A DNA stretch of 64,000 nucleotides. Source: AP-15 sp963789025. GTDB lineage: Bacteria; Pseudomonadota; Alphaproteobacteria; ATCC43930; CGMCC-115725. This document shows positions 1 through 9,775 of this stretch, in pieces (position 1 is the stretch's first letter; each line of letters begins with the position of its first letter). The DNA is taken from positions 186,001 through 250,000 of the forward strand of contig CAWBIT010000003.1 in NCBI GenBank assembly GCA_963789025.1. The letters run 5' to 3'. A program made the position numbers and the translations under genes. The notes below the pieces were generated by a model, which had not been told where the DNA came from, searched no databases, and worked only from the letters and a program-made list of their open reading frames with translations.

Positions 1-416
1 GACGGCTGCGCCACCGCGTTGAAGACGCCGAGAAGCAATGTCAACGCGAACAACAGCTCGATCGAGATGGCGCCGGTGTAGACGAGAACCGCAACCAGGG
101 TCGCCTCGATGCTGCCGGCGATCTGCGTCACCCGGATGATGCCGACCCGGTCGCGGCGGTCGGCGAGGGCGCCGGCGAGCGGGCTCAAAAACACCACCGG
201 AAAAAATTCGGCCATCGAGATGATGCCGAGCCAGGCGCCGGAATGGGTCAAAGTCCAGGCGAGCCAACCGACCGCGACGCGCTGCATCCACACGCCGATC
301 AGCGAGACCGCGTTCCCGCTCGCATAGATCCGGTAGTTCCGGTGGGCAAAAGCCTGGACGACATTGCCAAGCCCATCGGGAATCAGTCGATCGCGGAACA
401 GGGACAGGGCTGTCAG
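1..416 (-). CDS. MFS transporter, N-terminal part (runs off the window)
   Basis: The translated minus strand gives a hydrophobic protein with helices alternating with the MFS loop signature (SPLAGALADRRDRVGIIR follows the second helix). This fits the EntS-like MFS_3 group of putative drug or siderophore exporters. Only about 138 residues lie in the window. The reading frame is the same as that of the YmdB gene and opens directly after its TGA. No ATG, GTG or TTG occurs before GTG at 293, which already lies inside the first helix. A CTG at 416 (giving TALSLFRDRLIPDG) is the best candidate start, so initiation may depend on translational coupling. The substrate cannot be told. Confidence 0.6.
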   Translation of the reverse strand, partial: MTALSLFRDRLIPDGLGNVVQAFAHRNYRIYASGNAVSLIGVWMQRVAVGWLAWTLTHSGAWLGIISMAEFFPVVFLSPLAGALADRRDRVGIIRVTQIAGSIEATLVAVLVYTGAISIELLFALTLLLGVFNAVAQP

Positions 417-425
417 ATCGAATTC

Positions 426-1238
426 TCAGCGCTGCGGCAGGTGCGGGGCGAGACGGCCGCCGATGCGGATCGGCTCGACCGACAGGGCCAAGCCGGTTTT
501 GTCGTCGGTCTCGAGCAGGATGCCGCACAACGTCGCTTCGCCGTCGGCGACTTGCGCGCGCTCGCCCGGCATTTTGGTGACGAATTTAAGGACCGCCGGG
601 CCTTTCTGCATGCCGATCACGGAATCGTAATCGCCGCACATTCCGGCATCGGTCTGGTAAGCCGTGCCGGCCGGAAAGATGTGGTTGTCGGCGGTCGGCA
701 CGTGGCAGTGCGACCCGAACACGGCGGAGACGCGGCCATCGGCGAAATGACCGAGCGCCATTTTTTCGCTCGACGCCTCGGCGTGAAAATCGACGAGGAT
801 GGCCGCGGCGTCGACGCCGAGGCGGAACTCTGCCAGAAGCTCTTCGAGCCGGGCGAACGGATCGTCCAGCGCATCCATGAAGAGCCGGCCCATCAGATTC
901 ACGACGAGGACGCTCTGCCCTCCGACCGGGTGGAGCCGCCAACCCATGCCGGGGGTTCCTTTTGGGAAGTTCGCCGGACGGAGGACCCGCGGATCGCGGT
1001 CGAGATAGGGGATGATCTCCCGCTGGTCCCAGACATGGTTGCCGGTGGTCAAGACATCGACTTCGGAATCGTAAAATTCGCCGCAGAGGCGTTCGGTCAG
1101 GCCGCGGCCGGCGGCCGCGTTCTCGGCATTGACAACAACCAGGTCGAGGGCGAACTGACGGCGCAACGCCGGCACGTGCTTTTTGACGGCCTCACGGCCG
1201 GACCGTCCAACGACGTCTCCACAAAACAGGATATTCAC
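426..1238 (-). CDS. YmdB-family metallophosphoesterase (TIGR00282)
   Basis: A 270-residue protein, close to the usual family length. It carries the metal-binding motifs of calcineurin-like phosphoesterases in order: GDVVGRSGR (residues 7-15), NAEN (37-40), TGNHVWDQ (around 65-72), a central DFHAE and a C-terminal GSHCHVPT. Family members hydrolyse cyclic nucleotides such as 2',3'-cAMP in the cytoplasm and in Bacillus affect biofilm and RNA turnover. The GTG start is chosen because homology begins at NILFCGDVVG; the longer frame to 1370 would run through the 6S RNA. The Shine-Dalgarno sequence is weak. The gene sits 22 bp downstream of the 6S RNA and directly before the MFS gene. Confidence 0.85.
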   Translation of the reverse strand: MNILFCGDVVGRSGREAVKKHVPALRRQFALDLVVVNAENAAAGRGLTERLCGEFYDSEVDVLTTGNHVWDQREIIPYLDRDPRVLRPANFPKGTPGMGWRLHPVGGQSVLVVNLMGRLFMDALDDPFARLEELLAEFRLGVDAAAILVDFHAEASSEKMALGHFADGRVSAVFGSHCHVPTADNHIFPAGTAYQTDAGMCGDYDSVIGMQKGPAVLKFVTKMPGERAQVADGEATLCGILLETDDKTGLALSVEPIRIGGRLAPHLPQR

Positions 1239-1260
1239 GCGGCGCCCCAGGAGGGAGATG

Positions 1261-1433
1261 GTTGCGGAGTGGAGCCGGCTCAGCCGTCGGCGTGCAACTC
1301 CTCCGTGGCCCGCCGTAGCAGGTGGGCGACCATGTGTCGAAGCCACGACTTCGACAGAGACGGCCCCCAAGAGGTAGGTATCGGCCCCGGGGCAACATGC
1401 GGCCTAACGCACCGCCCAGCCCCACTCCGCAAC
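1261..1433 (-). ncRNA. ssrS: 6S RNA (candidate)
   Basis: The ends of this 173-nt segment form a perfect 12-bp closing stem: GTTGCGGAGTGG at the 5' side (1433-1422) pairs with CCACTCCGCAAC at 1272-1261. Inside are G/C-rich arms around an internal open region and an apical hairpin with arms TGTCGAAG and CTTCGACA. The size and the rod-like layout (closing stem, central bubble, terminal hairpin) match 6S RNA, which binds the sigma70 holoenzyme as a promoter mimic. In alphaproteobacteria 6S RNA is often found next to a YmdB-family or 5-formyltetrahydrofolate cyclo-ligase gene, and here it lies just before the YmdB gene. No convincing protein frame covers it. Confidence 0.7.
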
Positions 1434-1712
1434 GGGGAAGCTAGGGTGTCCGCAGCTCCGCCGCAATAGGCGTGACCCGTCGCGCCGTTTCGTCTCTTCC
1501 AATTGACACGTTTTCCGCCGGTTTGCGCTCTCGGCTCGCGCGCGTCATTCCAGGCGGGCGGCAATTCTACTACAATAGGTTGTGGTATTCTCTGTTCGGC
1601 GCCCAAAAATTGTAGGCTGTAACACGATGGGAAAGGCTTCCGTCTCTCTCGCAAAAGGCGGCGCATCTCTGGTTGAAACGGCTATCGCATTAGCCGCCCG
1701 TCGACGGCCGGC

Positions 1713-2150
1713 CTATCTCCGGCGCCCATCCCCCCAACAACCGAGCAGGATGACAACTGAGCTTACTCGGCCCAGCCTTTTGCGAACCTGCTCGCTGGGC
1801 ATGCCGGTCATCCCGAGTCGGTCGAGCAATTTTGCCGGGCCGCTCAGCGCGTCCACCAGGATCCTGATTACGTCATCCTCGATCTCCTGAGCGGCAAGCC
1901 GCCAGCTTGGCGTGCCATCCTTTGCCCCCGCGGCGATCAGCGCCGCTGAGACGCAGTAGCGATAGCGTCGGCCTTTCTTGACCGCGTGAGATGGCCGCTG
2001 CCGCTGCGGACGGAGGCCGCCCAGAGCAACTTCCTGCATCCGGTATGCGACAGCTCGCGGCTGAGGTGCGACGACGCCTCTGACGAAGTGCGCCGAGGTC
2101 GAACTCGGGGAGGCGCGAAAGCGCCTCCCGGCAAGCCGTTGCATCTTGGA
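1713..2150 (-). pseudogene. Serine recombinase remnant (element copy A)
   Basis: The segment encodes HAVKKGRRYRYCVSAALI, closely matching the zinc-ribbon part of the two intact recombinases in this window (HAIKKGTRYRYYVSRSLI). It is followed by a degenerate C-terminal piece with EIEDDVIRILVDALSGP. The catalytic resolvase domain and the whole DUF2924 gene are absent, so a deletion has joined the end of the DUF3489 gene almost directly to the middle of the recombinase gene. It is not functional. Confidence 0.6.
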
Positions 2151-2159
2151 TTGCGCAGC

Positions 2160-2624
2160 TCATGCCCGCTCCGGCGCGGCAAGGTGGTAGACCCGGCCGC
2201 GTTCTTCTTGGGCCGACGCGGGGGTCAGCCCGAGCTTCTTCTTCAGGGTTCCGGGGAAGAGGCCACGCACCGTGTGCCGCTGCCAACCCATCACGCTTTG
2301 CGATTTCCTCGATCGTGGCGCCCTCGGGCCGCTGCAGCATTGCGACCACCGTATCCTGCTTCGACGGGGGTTTCGTGTTGGACTGTTGGTCGGGGTCAGG
2401 CAGGGCCTCGATCGCCGACCACAGCTGATCGATCAGCGCCTCGCGGTCGCCGACCTTTCTCCGCTTTTCGATACCGGGCAGAGCATTCCGTAGCGCCAGC
2501 AGCCGCTTGCCGCTCAGCGAGGCGGCGTGCAATTCCTCGCCCGCCGCGACGACAATCTCGTCCCCTTCACTGCGGCCGGCGGCCCGCGACAGAGGATAAT
2601 TCCGTCATTGCCGATGACGCGCAT
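2160..2624 (-). pseudogene. DUF3489 gene, frameshifted (element copy A)
   Basis: This is the homologue of the intact DUF3489 genes at 20828-21298 and 59788-60258. The start MRVIGNDGIILCR is in one frame and the middle (LSGKRLLALRNALPGIEKRRK to EGATIEEIAKRDG) is in a second. The end (HTVRG, then GTLKKKLGLTPASAQEERGRVYHL) is in a third. At least two indels therefore break it. DUF3489 is a domain of unknown function usually found beside rhizobial serine recombinases. The rest of the element is decayed too. Confidence 0.65.
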
Positions 2625-2745
2625 GGGTGGGGTCTCCTGTTGGCGTCGGCCCAGTGCCGGCGGTGACCACACTCACACTCTTGCCGCCGAGCAAAGCCAG
2701 TGTTTTCCGGATAATCTTGTGGCGTTGTTGGGCCGATCCGAGCAT
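2625..2745 (-). promoter_or_regulatory. Conserved leader of the DUF3489 element, copy A
   Basis: The roughly 120 bp upstream of the DUF3489 start resemble the same position in the other two copies, sharing blocks such as AAAGCCAGT, GGATAATCTTGTGGCGTTGTT and GGCCGATCCGAGCATGGA on the + strand. Conservation of a non-coding stretch across three diverged copies suggests a promoter/operator region or a recombination site of the element. Confidence 0.45.
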
Positions 2746-2846
2746 GGAGTTGCTCGACTGAGAACGCATGATCCGCATGGCCTGGACCCGCACTGCGAGG
2801 TTTACTGACCTTGCGGGGGCCCCCGGTGGCACCGTTGATCGTGTTA

Positions 2847-3312
2847 TCAACCCAAGAAGGCGGGCTCTTCCGATACCCCGCAGGCAGTTTCCTCCAACGA
2901 CGTGGCGGCAGCGACAGCTTTGAATTCGGTCAGCATCTCCGGGTGATCGCGTTCGAGATAACGGCTCACCCGTGGATTGCGGATCAGGCGGGATCTTCCC
3001 GAGTTGGAGAAGGTCCTCCCGTCGGGTCGCTCTCAGCAGCGCATGCGAGTAGCGGGCGGTGAAGTTGTTCATCGCCAACATCAGCTCGACCGCCCCGATG
3101 CGCCGCAGCGGCTTCATCTTACGCCAAAGCGTGAATACGTCGGTGTCTACGGTCTTGTCCTTGAGCATCTCGGCGACCTCGGGACACACCCCGTCGAGCA
3201 ATGTTCGCTTGGTCTTGACTCGCTTGATGTCGACATTGAGTGCCCTGGCAAGCTTGTCCTCGGATAGCCCGCGCTCGATCGCTCTGACGATCATGTAGCG
3301 CTCTTGGTCCAT
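2847..3312 (-). pseudogene. RepB/ParB-like plasmid-partition protein remnant
   Basis: From MDQERYMIVRAIERGLSEDK to NNFTARYSHALLRATRREDLL the frame matches the central and C-terminal domain of RepB-type partition proteins, including the PLRRIGAVELMLAMNN block. A second frame supplies the family's end (RNPRVSRYLERDHPEMLTEF). The stretch normally between them is missing and the N-terminal ParB-like domain is absent (only frame-broken traces lie upstream). It is a relic of a mobile element, next to the decayed recombinase element. Confidence 0.6.
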
Positions 3313-3708
3313 ACTGCGCGGCGGGAACGCGTTCGCGCACCGCGGTTCCCGATGTTTTCCGAGCTGATGGCAAAACGGCTGATCAAGGTGATCTCTCCCG
3401 CTAAATCCCTTTCAAAGCTGCCTGTGGATCGTCAATTTCGCCGTGGCTGCGTTATCGCGCCGGCAACGGCCAATGCTATTGGCACGCCGCCTGCGTACAG
3501 CAATGCGTGGCGCGGCCGGGAAGTCCAGTCGAAAATGACCCAGCTGCAAATTTTCGGCTACTGCAAGGAAACCGGCGCCGTTGCCGGCCAGGAAGTCAAC
3601 CGCTCGGCGCTACTGCAGTGCCGGCGCGGGCAGTGCGGCGAGATAGGTTCACCACGGAGACCCGGAGATCACGGAGAAAAAATCTCTTGGAGGGCTGATG
3701 CCAAGGAG

Positions 3709-3833
3709 TGTCATTCCGGGATGGCCCGAAGGGCCAGACCCGGAACCCATGAACACCAACCTTTCCGACGCTTTCATAGGCCCGTGTCCCTAGGTTCCGG
3801 GCTCGCGGGCTGCGCCCGCGCCCCGGAATGACA
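3709..3833. repeat. Dispersed palindromic repeat
   Basis: The ends TGTCATTCCGGG and CCCGGAATGACA are exact inverted repeats about 125 bp apart. The interior has further complementary blocks (GACCCGGAACC and GGTTCCGGGCT). This is the typical intergenic palindrome of Bradyrhizobium and Rhodopseudomonas genomes. A second common repeat type, with CACCACGGAGACCCGGAGAT, lies just before it. It may form a long hairpin behind the convergent genes; it encodes nothing. Confidence 0.7.
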
Positions 3834-3860
3834 ACGCAAACGGAGTCCATTCTCAATCTT

Positions 3861-4826
3861 CTACTCGCCGCGGACCAGCCTCGGGATGATGGCGCCGCGC
3901 GGGCCGCGGCCGTCCAGGTGGCGGTGCTGCTGCGCCCACAGCTGGCGGTACATTGCACAGCGTTCGAGCAAGACCTGGTGCGGCGCGATGTCCATGACCT
4001 TGCCCTGCTCCAGGACGAGGATCTGGTCGCATTCGGTCAAGGACGCCAAGCGGTGCGAGACGATGACCATCGTTCGTCCTGCGGCGATGCGCGAGAGATT
4101 GGCGCTGACCACCGCCTCGCTCTCCGGGTCGAGGGCGCTGGTCGCCTCGTCGAGGATCAGGATCCGCGGGTCGTGGATCAACGCCCGGGCGATCGCGATC
4201 CGCTGCTTCTGCCCGCCCGACAGGTTCGGCGAACCCTCTTCGACATAGGTCTCGTAGCCGTTCGGCATGCGCTCGATGAATTCTTCGGCGCCGGCCAGCC
4301 GCGCCGCATTGACCGCATCGGGCAATGTCAGCCCCGGCCGCCCCGAGATGATGTTGTCGCGGATCGAGCCGCGGAACAGAAAATTGTCCTGCAACACGAC
4401 CCCGAGGCTCTGCCGCAGATGCCGCAGATTGATTTCCCGCAGATCCGCCCCGTCGATCTTCAAAAACCCGGTGTAGTCGCGGTTGATGCCCTGCAAGAGG
4501 CGCGCGACCGTCGACTTGCCCGAGCCGCTCTTGCCGACGATGCCGAGCATCGTCCCGGCCGGGATCGAAAAGCTCACCCCCGACAAGGCCGGGATCTTGG
4601 TGCCGCCATAGGTGAAGGTGACATCCTGAAAGCTGATCGCGCCGGCAAACTTCGGCCGCAACCCGCCCGAGGCGGCGTCGATCTCCAACGGCCGGTTCAA
4701 CACCGCGCCGGCCTCGCCGATCGCCGCACTGACCTCCTCGTATTCCTGCACCAGCCGCGCCATGCCGACTAATGGCTGCGCCACCCGACCGCTCAGCATC
4801 ATAAACGCAAACAATCCGCCGACCAT
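3861..4826 (-). pseudogene. ABC exporter, C-terminal ATPase half (5'-truncated)
   Basis: The 321-residue frame begins inside the last membrane helix (GGLFAFMMLSGRVAQPL) and then has a complete nucleotide-binding domain: Walker A GKSGSGKST, Q-loop VLQDNFLF, signature LSGGQKQRIAIARA, Walker B ILILDEATSALD and the switch histidine in VSHRLAS. It resembles the peptidase/type I secretion exporters of the HlyB or NHLM kind, which have 600-900 residues. The membrane domain is missing: at 4826 the sequence changes to a glycosyltransferase on the other strand. It is most likely not functional. Confidence 0.75.
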
Positions 4827-6794
4827 GTATGCCGGCGGGCATTTCGCGCCCTATAAGGTGTTCGAATCCTACGCGATCCTGCACGCCTATCTCGGCCTCG
4901 AACACGTCGCGCGCACCAGCAACAGCATGTGGTACGACGTCGTCATCCCCAATTATTTCGATCTCGGCGATTTCGAATTCTCCGCCGACAAGGACGATTA
5001 TTTCCTGTTCCTCGGCCGGGTCTACAGCGGCAAAGGCATCCATATCGCGGTGCAGATCGTCGAGGAGATCGGCGGCCGCCTCGTCGTCGCCGGGCCGGGC
5101 GAGGTCGAGCAATACATGGCGCGCACCGGGCGGCCGGTGTCCGACTATGTCACGCATGTCGGCCTTGCCGATACCGAGACGCGCAAGCGGCTGATGAGCC
5201 GCGCCAAGGCGATGCTGTTGCCGTCGACCTTCCTCGAGCCGTTTTGCGGCGTCCAGGTCGAGGCGATGCTGTCCGGCACGCCGATCGTCACCAACGATTA
5301 CGGCGCCTTTGCCGAGATCAACCTGCACGGCGTCACCGGCTTTCGCTGCCGCACCTTCGAGCAGTTCGTGTGGGCGGCGCGCAACATCGGCCGGATCTCG
5401 CCGCAATCCTGCCGCGACTGGGCGGCGGCGAACTATTCGATCGAGCGCGTCGGCGACATGTACGAGGATTATTTCGCCACCGTCATGAACGTCTTCACCG
5501 GCAAGGGCTGGTACGAGCTCAATGACGGGCGGCAGAATTTGGATTGGTTGCGCCGCTGGTACCCGAAGGATCCGGCGCTGCACGGCGCCGATCCGCCGGC
5601 CGCGCCCCCTGCTGCCGCGCCGGCTTGCGCCACCACGACAATACTCGAGCCGGCGGCTCGCCCGATCGTCAAATCGCGGCGGCAAAAGATCTGTCTGGCG
5701 ATGCTCGTCAGAAACGAGACGCCGGTAATCGCGCGCTGCCTCGCATCGGTTCGGCCGCTGATCGATCATTGGATCGTTGTCGACGCCGGCTCGACCGATG
5801 GCACGCCGGACATCATTCGCAATATTTTGAGCGATGTTCCGGGCGAGTTGCATGAGCGGCCTTGGGTCGATTTCGGACACAACCGCACCGAGGCGCTGCG
5901 CCTCGCGCAAGAGCGCGGCGATTACACGTTGACGATCGACGCCGACGAGGTGCTCGAACTGCCTCCGGGTTTCCGGATGCCGCACCTCAACGCCAATTCC
6001 TTCGTGATCGAGACCGGCGAGCAGCCGCGCCACTGGCGGCCCCACCTTCTGCGCAATGCGCTTCCTTGGCGCTATGAGGGCGTATTGCACGAATTCCTCA
6101 GCTGCAGAACGGAGGCCGAGGGGGGCGGGTTCTGCCACATGAGCGCAGTCAGAAGCGGTTTCCGGGCGCGCCCATCGGCATCGCGCGGCGGCGCAATCGG
6201 GGGAGCGAGCATTATCGCCAGGAGGCAGGCCTGCTCGAGCGCGCGCTCGCCACCGAGACCGACCCGTTTCTGGTTGCCCGCTACAAATTCTACCTGGCGC
6301 AGACCCATCTCGACGCCGGCGACAAGGAAAAGGCGCTCGCCGCCTATCGCGAGCGGGCGGCACTCGGCCTCTGGGATCAGGAAGTCTTCATCAGCCTCTA
6401 TCGGTCGGCCGGCATCGAGGCCGATCTCGGCTTTGACGAGGACGCGGTGATCGCGAGCTACCTGTTGGCTCACGAGGCGTGCAGCGACCGCGCCGAGGCG
6501 CTCCATGGCGTCGCGCGCTTCTGCCGGCTAAAGGAGCGGTACCAGCAGGGGTTCGAATTGGCGAAGCGCGGCATTCTAATCCAGCGTCCCGACAACGCCT
6601 TCTTCGCGGAAGATTGGATCTACGAATACGGCCTGCTCGACGAATACGCCATCAACGCCTACTGGACCGGCCGTTACGACGAATGCCTGAAGTCGTGCCG
6701 GAAGATCCTCGGCACCGCGACCTTGTCGGACGCCGACCGCAAGCGGATCCAGGCGAACGCCGATCTGGCCAGGCAGAAGCTGAGCGGGGGATAG
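4826..6794 (+). pseudogene. Bifunctional glycosyltransferase (GT4-GT2-TPR), 5'-truncated and frameshifted
   Basis: The first part is the C-terminal half of a GT4 glycosyltransferase (YFLFLGRVYSGKGIHIAVQI, then LPSTFLEPFCGVQVEAMLSG). A Pro/Ala-rich linker leads to a GT2 domain with KICLAMLVRNETPVIARCL, VVDAGSTDGTPDI and the metal-binding TLTIDADEVLEL. At about 6140-6170 the frame shifts. The next frame continues (HYRQEAGLLERALATETDPF) through TPR-like helices to the stop at 6794. The GT4 N-terminal domain is lost at the 4826 junction, and upstream codons are antisense to the ABC gene. The likely ancestral role is surface polysaccharide or protein glycosylation; the fragment is probably inactive. 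Confidence 0.7.
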
Positions 6795-6892
6795 CCTAGA
6801 GATATTAGCCGTTTGGCGAGGTTTTGTAGTGACGATGGCGACGGCGCCGCGTCACGCACGCGGCTCTTCTTCACAGGAAAGGAATTGAGAGG

Positions 6893-7216
6893 ATGGCGGC
6901 AACCCAGCAAGGCTCGCCCGCACCGCACCCGGCCGAGGTCGCCGAGCTCGGCGTCCCGGCGTTTTTCGTGTCAAGCTTCAACCTGTCGGCGACCTCGAAC
7001 GAGGTGGTCCTCGTCGGCAACGAGCTGTTCCCGACGTGGAGCGGCGAAGGGGCGGCGCAACCGCCGGTGCTGCGCCCGCGCCTCGTCATCCGGCTCAGCC
7101 CGCAATCCGCCAAGGACCTCAGCGACGTGCTGCAGAATTTCGTCGCCAATTTCGAGCGCGCCTATGGCGAACTGCGCACCGACTACCTATCGCGCAAGCA
7201 GACCGGCCCGGGCTGA
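6893..7216 (+). CDS. Conserved hypothetical protein, DUF3467-like
   Basis: The 107-residue soluble protein has the pattern of DUF3467-type proteins: a strand pair around FNLSATSNEVVLVGNELFP, a basic strand RPRLVIRLSP, then a helix SAKDLSDVLQNFVANFERAYG. The family assignment is by pattern only. GAGAGG lies just before the ATG. The gene follows the glycosyltransferase remnant on the same strand. Function unknown. Confidence 0.6.
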   Translation: MAATQQGSPAPHPAEVAELGVPAFFVSSFNLSATSNEVVLVGNELFPTWSGEGAAQPPVLRPRLVIRLSPQSAKDLSDVLQNFVANFERAYGELRTDYLSRKQTGPG

Positions 7217-7459
7217 CCCGCCGCCGCCGGCCGCCCGTGGGAAAAGGCCCGTGGGAAAAGGATTGCGGCAACCATGGTAAGCGACAGCAACTTCGCCGAG
7301 CGCAGGCGGGGCTTTTCGGTATAGATAAGCGTTTCACATCGGCCAGCATCCGCCTCGCAACCTGCCTCCACCGGGCAAAACAAATGGATCACGCAGCTTT
7401 GCTTCGCCCTCGAAATCCGGGGCCTCGCCAAGCGCTTCGAACGACCGGCGGTCGACGGA

Positions 7460-8152
7460 TTGGATTTGACGGTTCGCGCCGGCGAATTTTACACGCTGCT
7501 CGGACCCAATGGCGCGGGCAAGACGACGACATTGCGGATGGTGACCGCGTTGCTGGAGCCGGATCGCGGGTCGATAACGGTGTTCGGCATAGACGCATTG
7601 GCCGACCCGGTCGGGGCCAAGCAAATCATCGCGTGGCTCTCCGACGAACCGATGATCTACGACAAGTTGACGCCGATGGAATATCTCCAATTCGTTGCCG
7701 GGTTGTGGGCGGTGGAAAGCGACCTCGCCGAGGCGAGAGCGCGCGATCTGATCGGCTGGCTCGGGCTGAAGGCTTACGCGCGAGAGCGCTGCGAACGGCT
7801 TTCCAGAGGCACACGCCAAAAGGTGGCGCTGGCCGGCGCGCTTGTGCATGAACCGCGACTGATGATCTTGGATGAGCCGTTCACCGGTCTCGACGCCGGC
7901 TCAGCACAACTCGTCAAGAGTGTGCTGCGCGAGCACGCCCGCACCGGGTGCGCCGTGATCATGACGACGCACATCCTGGAAGTCGCCGAGCGCATGGCTG
8001 ACCGCATCGGCGTGATGGTCGCCGGCCGCCTCCTCGCCGAGGGGAATTTGGACGCGCTGCGCCGGCAGGCCGGGGCGGGCCATGCCAGCCTCGAAGACAC
8101 CTTCCTTGCTCTCATCGAAAGCGACGGCGGAGAGAGGACTGCCGCCGCATGA
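7460..8152 (+). CDS. ABC transporter ATP-binding protein (ABC-2 exporter type)
   Basis: The frame has Walker A GPNGAGKTTT, the signature LSRGTRQKVALAGAL (degenerate for LSGGQ), Walker B LMILDEPFTGLD and H-loop TTHILEVAERMAD. It energises the permease encoded next, whose ATG overlaps its stop. Homology continues upstream (ALEIRGLAKRFERPAVDG) to about 7400, but that stretch has no start codon in frame except TTG at 7460. An ATG at 7384 lies in another frame. The true start has probably been lost by a small indel, or the TTG is used and gives a protein lacking its first strand. Confidence 0.7.
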   Translation: MDLTVRAGEFYTLLGPNGAGKTTTLRMVTALLEPDRGSITVFGIDALADPVGAKQIIAWLSDEPMIYDKLTPMEYLQFVAGLWAVESDLAEARARDLIGWLGLKAYARERCERLSRGTRQKVALAGALVHEPRLMILDEPFTGLDAGSAQLVKSVLREHARTGCAVIMTTHILEVAERMADRIGVMVAGRLLAEGNLDALRRQAGAGHASLEDTFLALIESDGGERTAAA

Positions 8153-9775
8153 GCCGGGCCGGTGCGATCCTCTGGTTTGCGCAGCACGAAGGGCGGCTCG
8201 CCTGGCGGGATTTGTTGTGGCTGATGTCGGCCGGACGCCGGCGGCCCGGGTTCGGCGTGGCGCTGGGAGTGATCGCCGTCGTCCTGGTGCTGCATGTTTT
8301 CGCCGCTCTGATGCTCTTCCGGGCGGATTTGGCGAGCCCGCCGCACAAGCGGATGTTGGTGCTGCTGACCGGCGTGCTCGCGCTCTATGGCTCGTTGATG
8401 CTGTCGCAAGCGATGGAGCTGGTGACGCGCGGCTTTTACGGGCGCGGCGACCTCGATCTGATCCTCTCCTCCCCGGTCGCGGCCTGGCGACTTTTCGCCG
8501 TGCGCATCGGGGCGATGGCGGCGACCATCGCGTTGACGTCGCTGGCGCTGGCGGCGCCGTTCATCAACGTTCTGACCTGGTTCGGCGGGATGCGCTGGCT
8601 CAGCGGCTACGCAGTCGTCCCAGCACTGGCCATGGTCGCGGTCGCTGTCGCGGTCACGCTGACCGCCGGGTTGTTCCGCGCGGTCGGTCCCAAGCGAACG
8701 CGGCTCGCCGCGCAGATCGTCGCCGCCGTGATCGGGGCAAGTTTTGTCATCGGCGTGCAATTCGCCGCAATCCTTCCCTTGGGCGTTCCGGCCCAAATTG
8801 TCTTTCTGCAATCGGAAGCGGTAGTCAGGTCTGCCCCAGATATTGGCAGCGTCCTGTGGTGGGCCGGCGCACGCCGTCCGGGGCAATTTGCCGGCGCTGG
8901 CAATCGTTATTGGCTTCGGCGCCACCTTGCTCGCCGCAGCCATCTGGGTGTTCGCGCCGCGCTTTGGACGCTTCGCGCTCGCTACCGCCAGCGTCGCACC
9001 GGATCCGACCCGGCGGGGTCGACGCTCCTGCGGTTTTGGCGACGCGTCTCCGGCACAAGCATTGCGCCGCAAGGAATGGACCATGTTATGGCGTGACCCC
9101 TGGCTGGTGTCGCAGAGCCTGATGTAATTGCTTTACCTGCTGCCACCGGCGTTCTTGCTGTGGCTCAGCTTCTATAAAGGCAGCGGGGTATCGGCCTTGC
9201 TGGCGCCGGTGCTGATCATCGCGGCCGGCCAATTAGCCGGCAGTCTTGCTTGGCTCGCCATCTCGGGCGAGGATGCGCCGGATCTGATCGCGTCGGCTCC
9301 GGTTACAAACGCGCGCGTCCTTCGCGCCAAGACCGAGGCCATTTTGGCCATGATCGCAGGCGTCTTCGGACCGTTCATCATCTCGCTCGCGGCCGTCGCG
9401 CCGATCTCGGCGCTCGTCACCTTGCTGGGCGTCGTCGCCGCCACCGCTTCGGCCACGTCGATCCAATTCTGGTTTCGCGTCCAGGCAAAACGCAGCCACT
9501 TTCGCCGCCGTCATACCTCGTCGCGCATCGCCACCTTTGCCGAAGCCCTGTCTTCGTTCAATTGGGGCGGCGCCGGCGCATTGGCGGCAGCGAGCAATTG
9601 GCTCGCCCTCATCCCCGGCATTTTCGCCTTCGCGATTGTCGCCGGCGCGTGGATTATCAGTCCGGCGCGGAGCGCGAAGCGCAGAGGACGCCGCCGTCGG
9701 CGAGCCTTGCGCGGGGCACGACCGATGCGGGACGATCTTGGACTAAGAGAGCCTTCCGGTCTGTCTCGTCGATAG
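8149..9775 (+). pseudogene. ABC transporter permease, broken by a frameshift and a stop
   Basis: The frame opens with a multi-helix membrane protein (GVALGVIAVVLVLHVFAAL and following helices). At about 8850 it shifts to the frame containing LPALAIVIGFGATLLAAAIW. That frame meets TAA at 9125-9127 (SQSLM-stop-LLYLLPPAFLL). After the stop the same frame continues with four or five more helices to 9775. A CAA-to-TAA change would explain the stop. With the ATPase before it, this was an exporter of unknown substrate; the permease cannot be made in full. Confidence 0.7.

Noticed and set aside
243..1469. 408-codon plus-strand frame over the YmdB gene
   Set aside because: Antisense shadow; it also crosses the 6S RNA. 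The minus strand carries the metal-binding motifs.
3853..6363. 836-codon minus-strand frame across the ABC and glycosyltransferase genes
   Set aside because: Arg/Ala-rich, runs antisense to the glycosyltransferase and out of frame over the ABC gene, which carries all real motifs in another frame.
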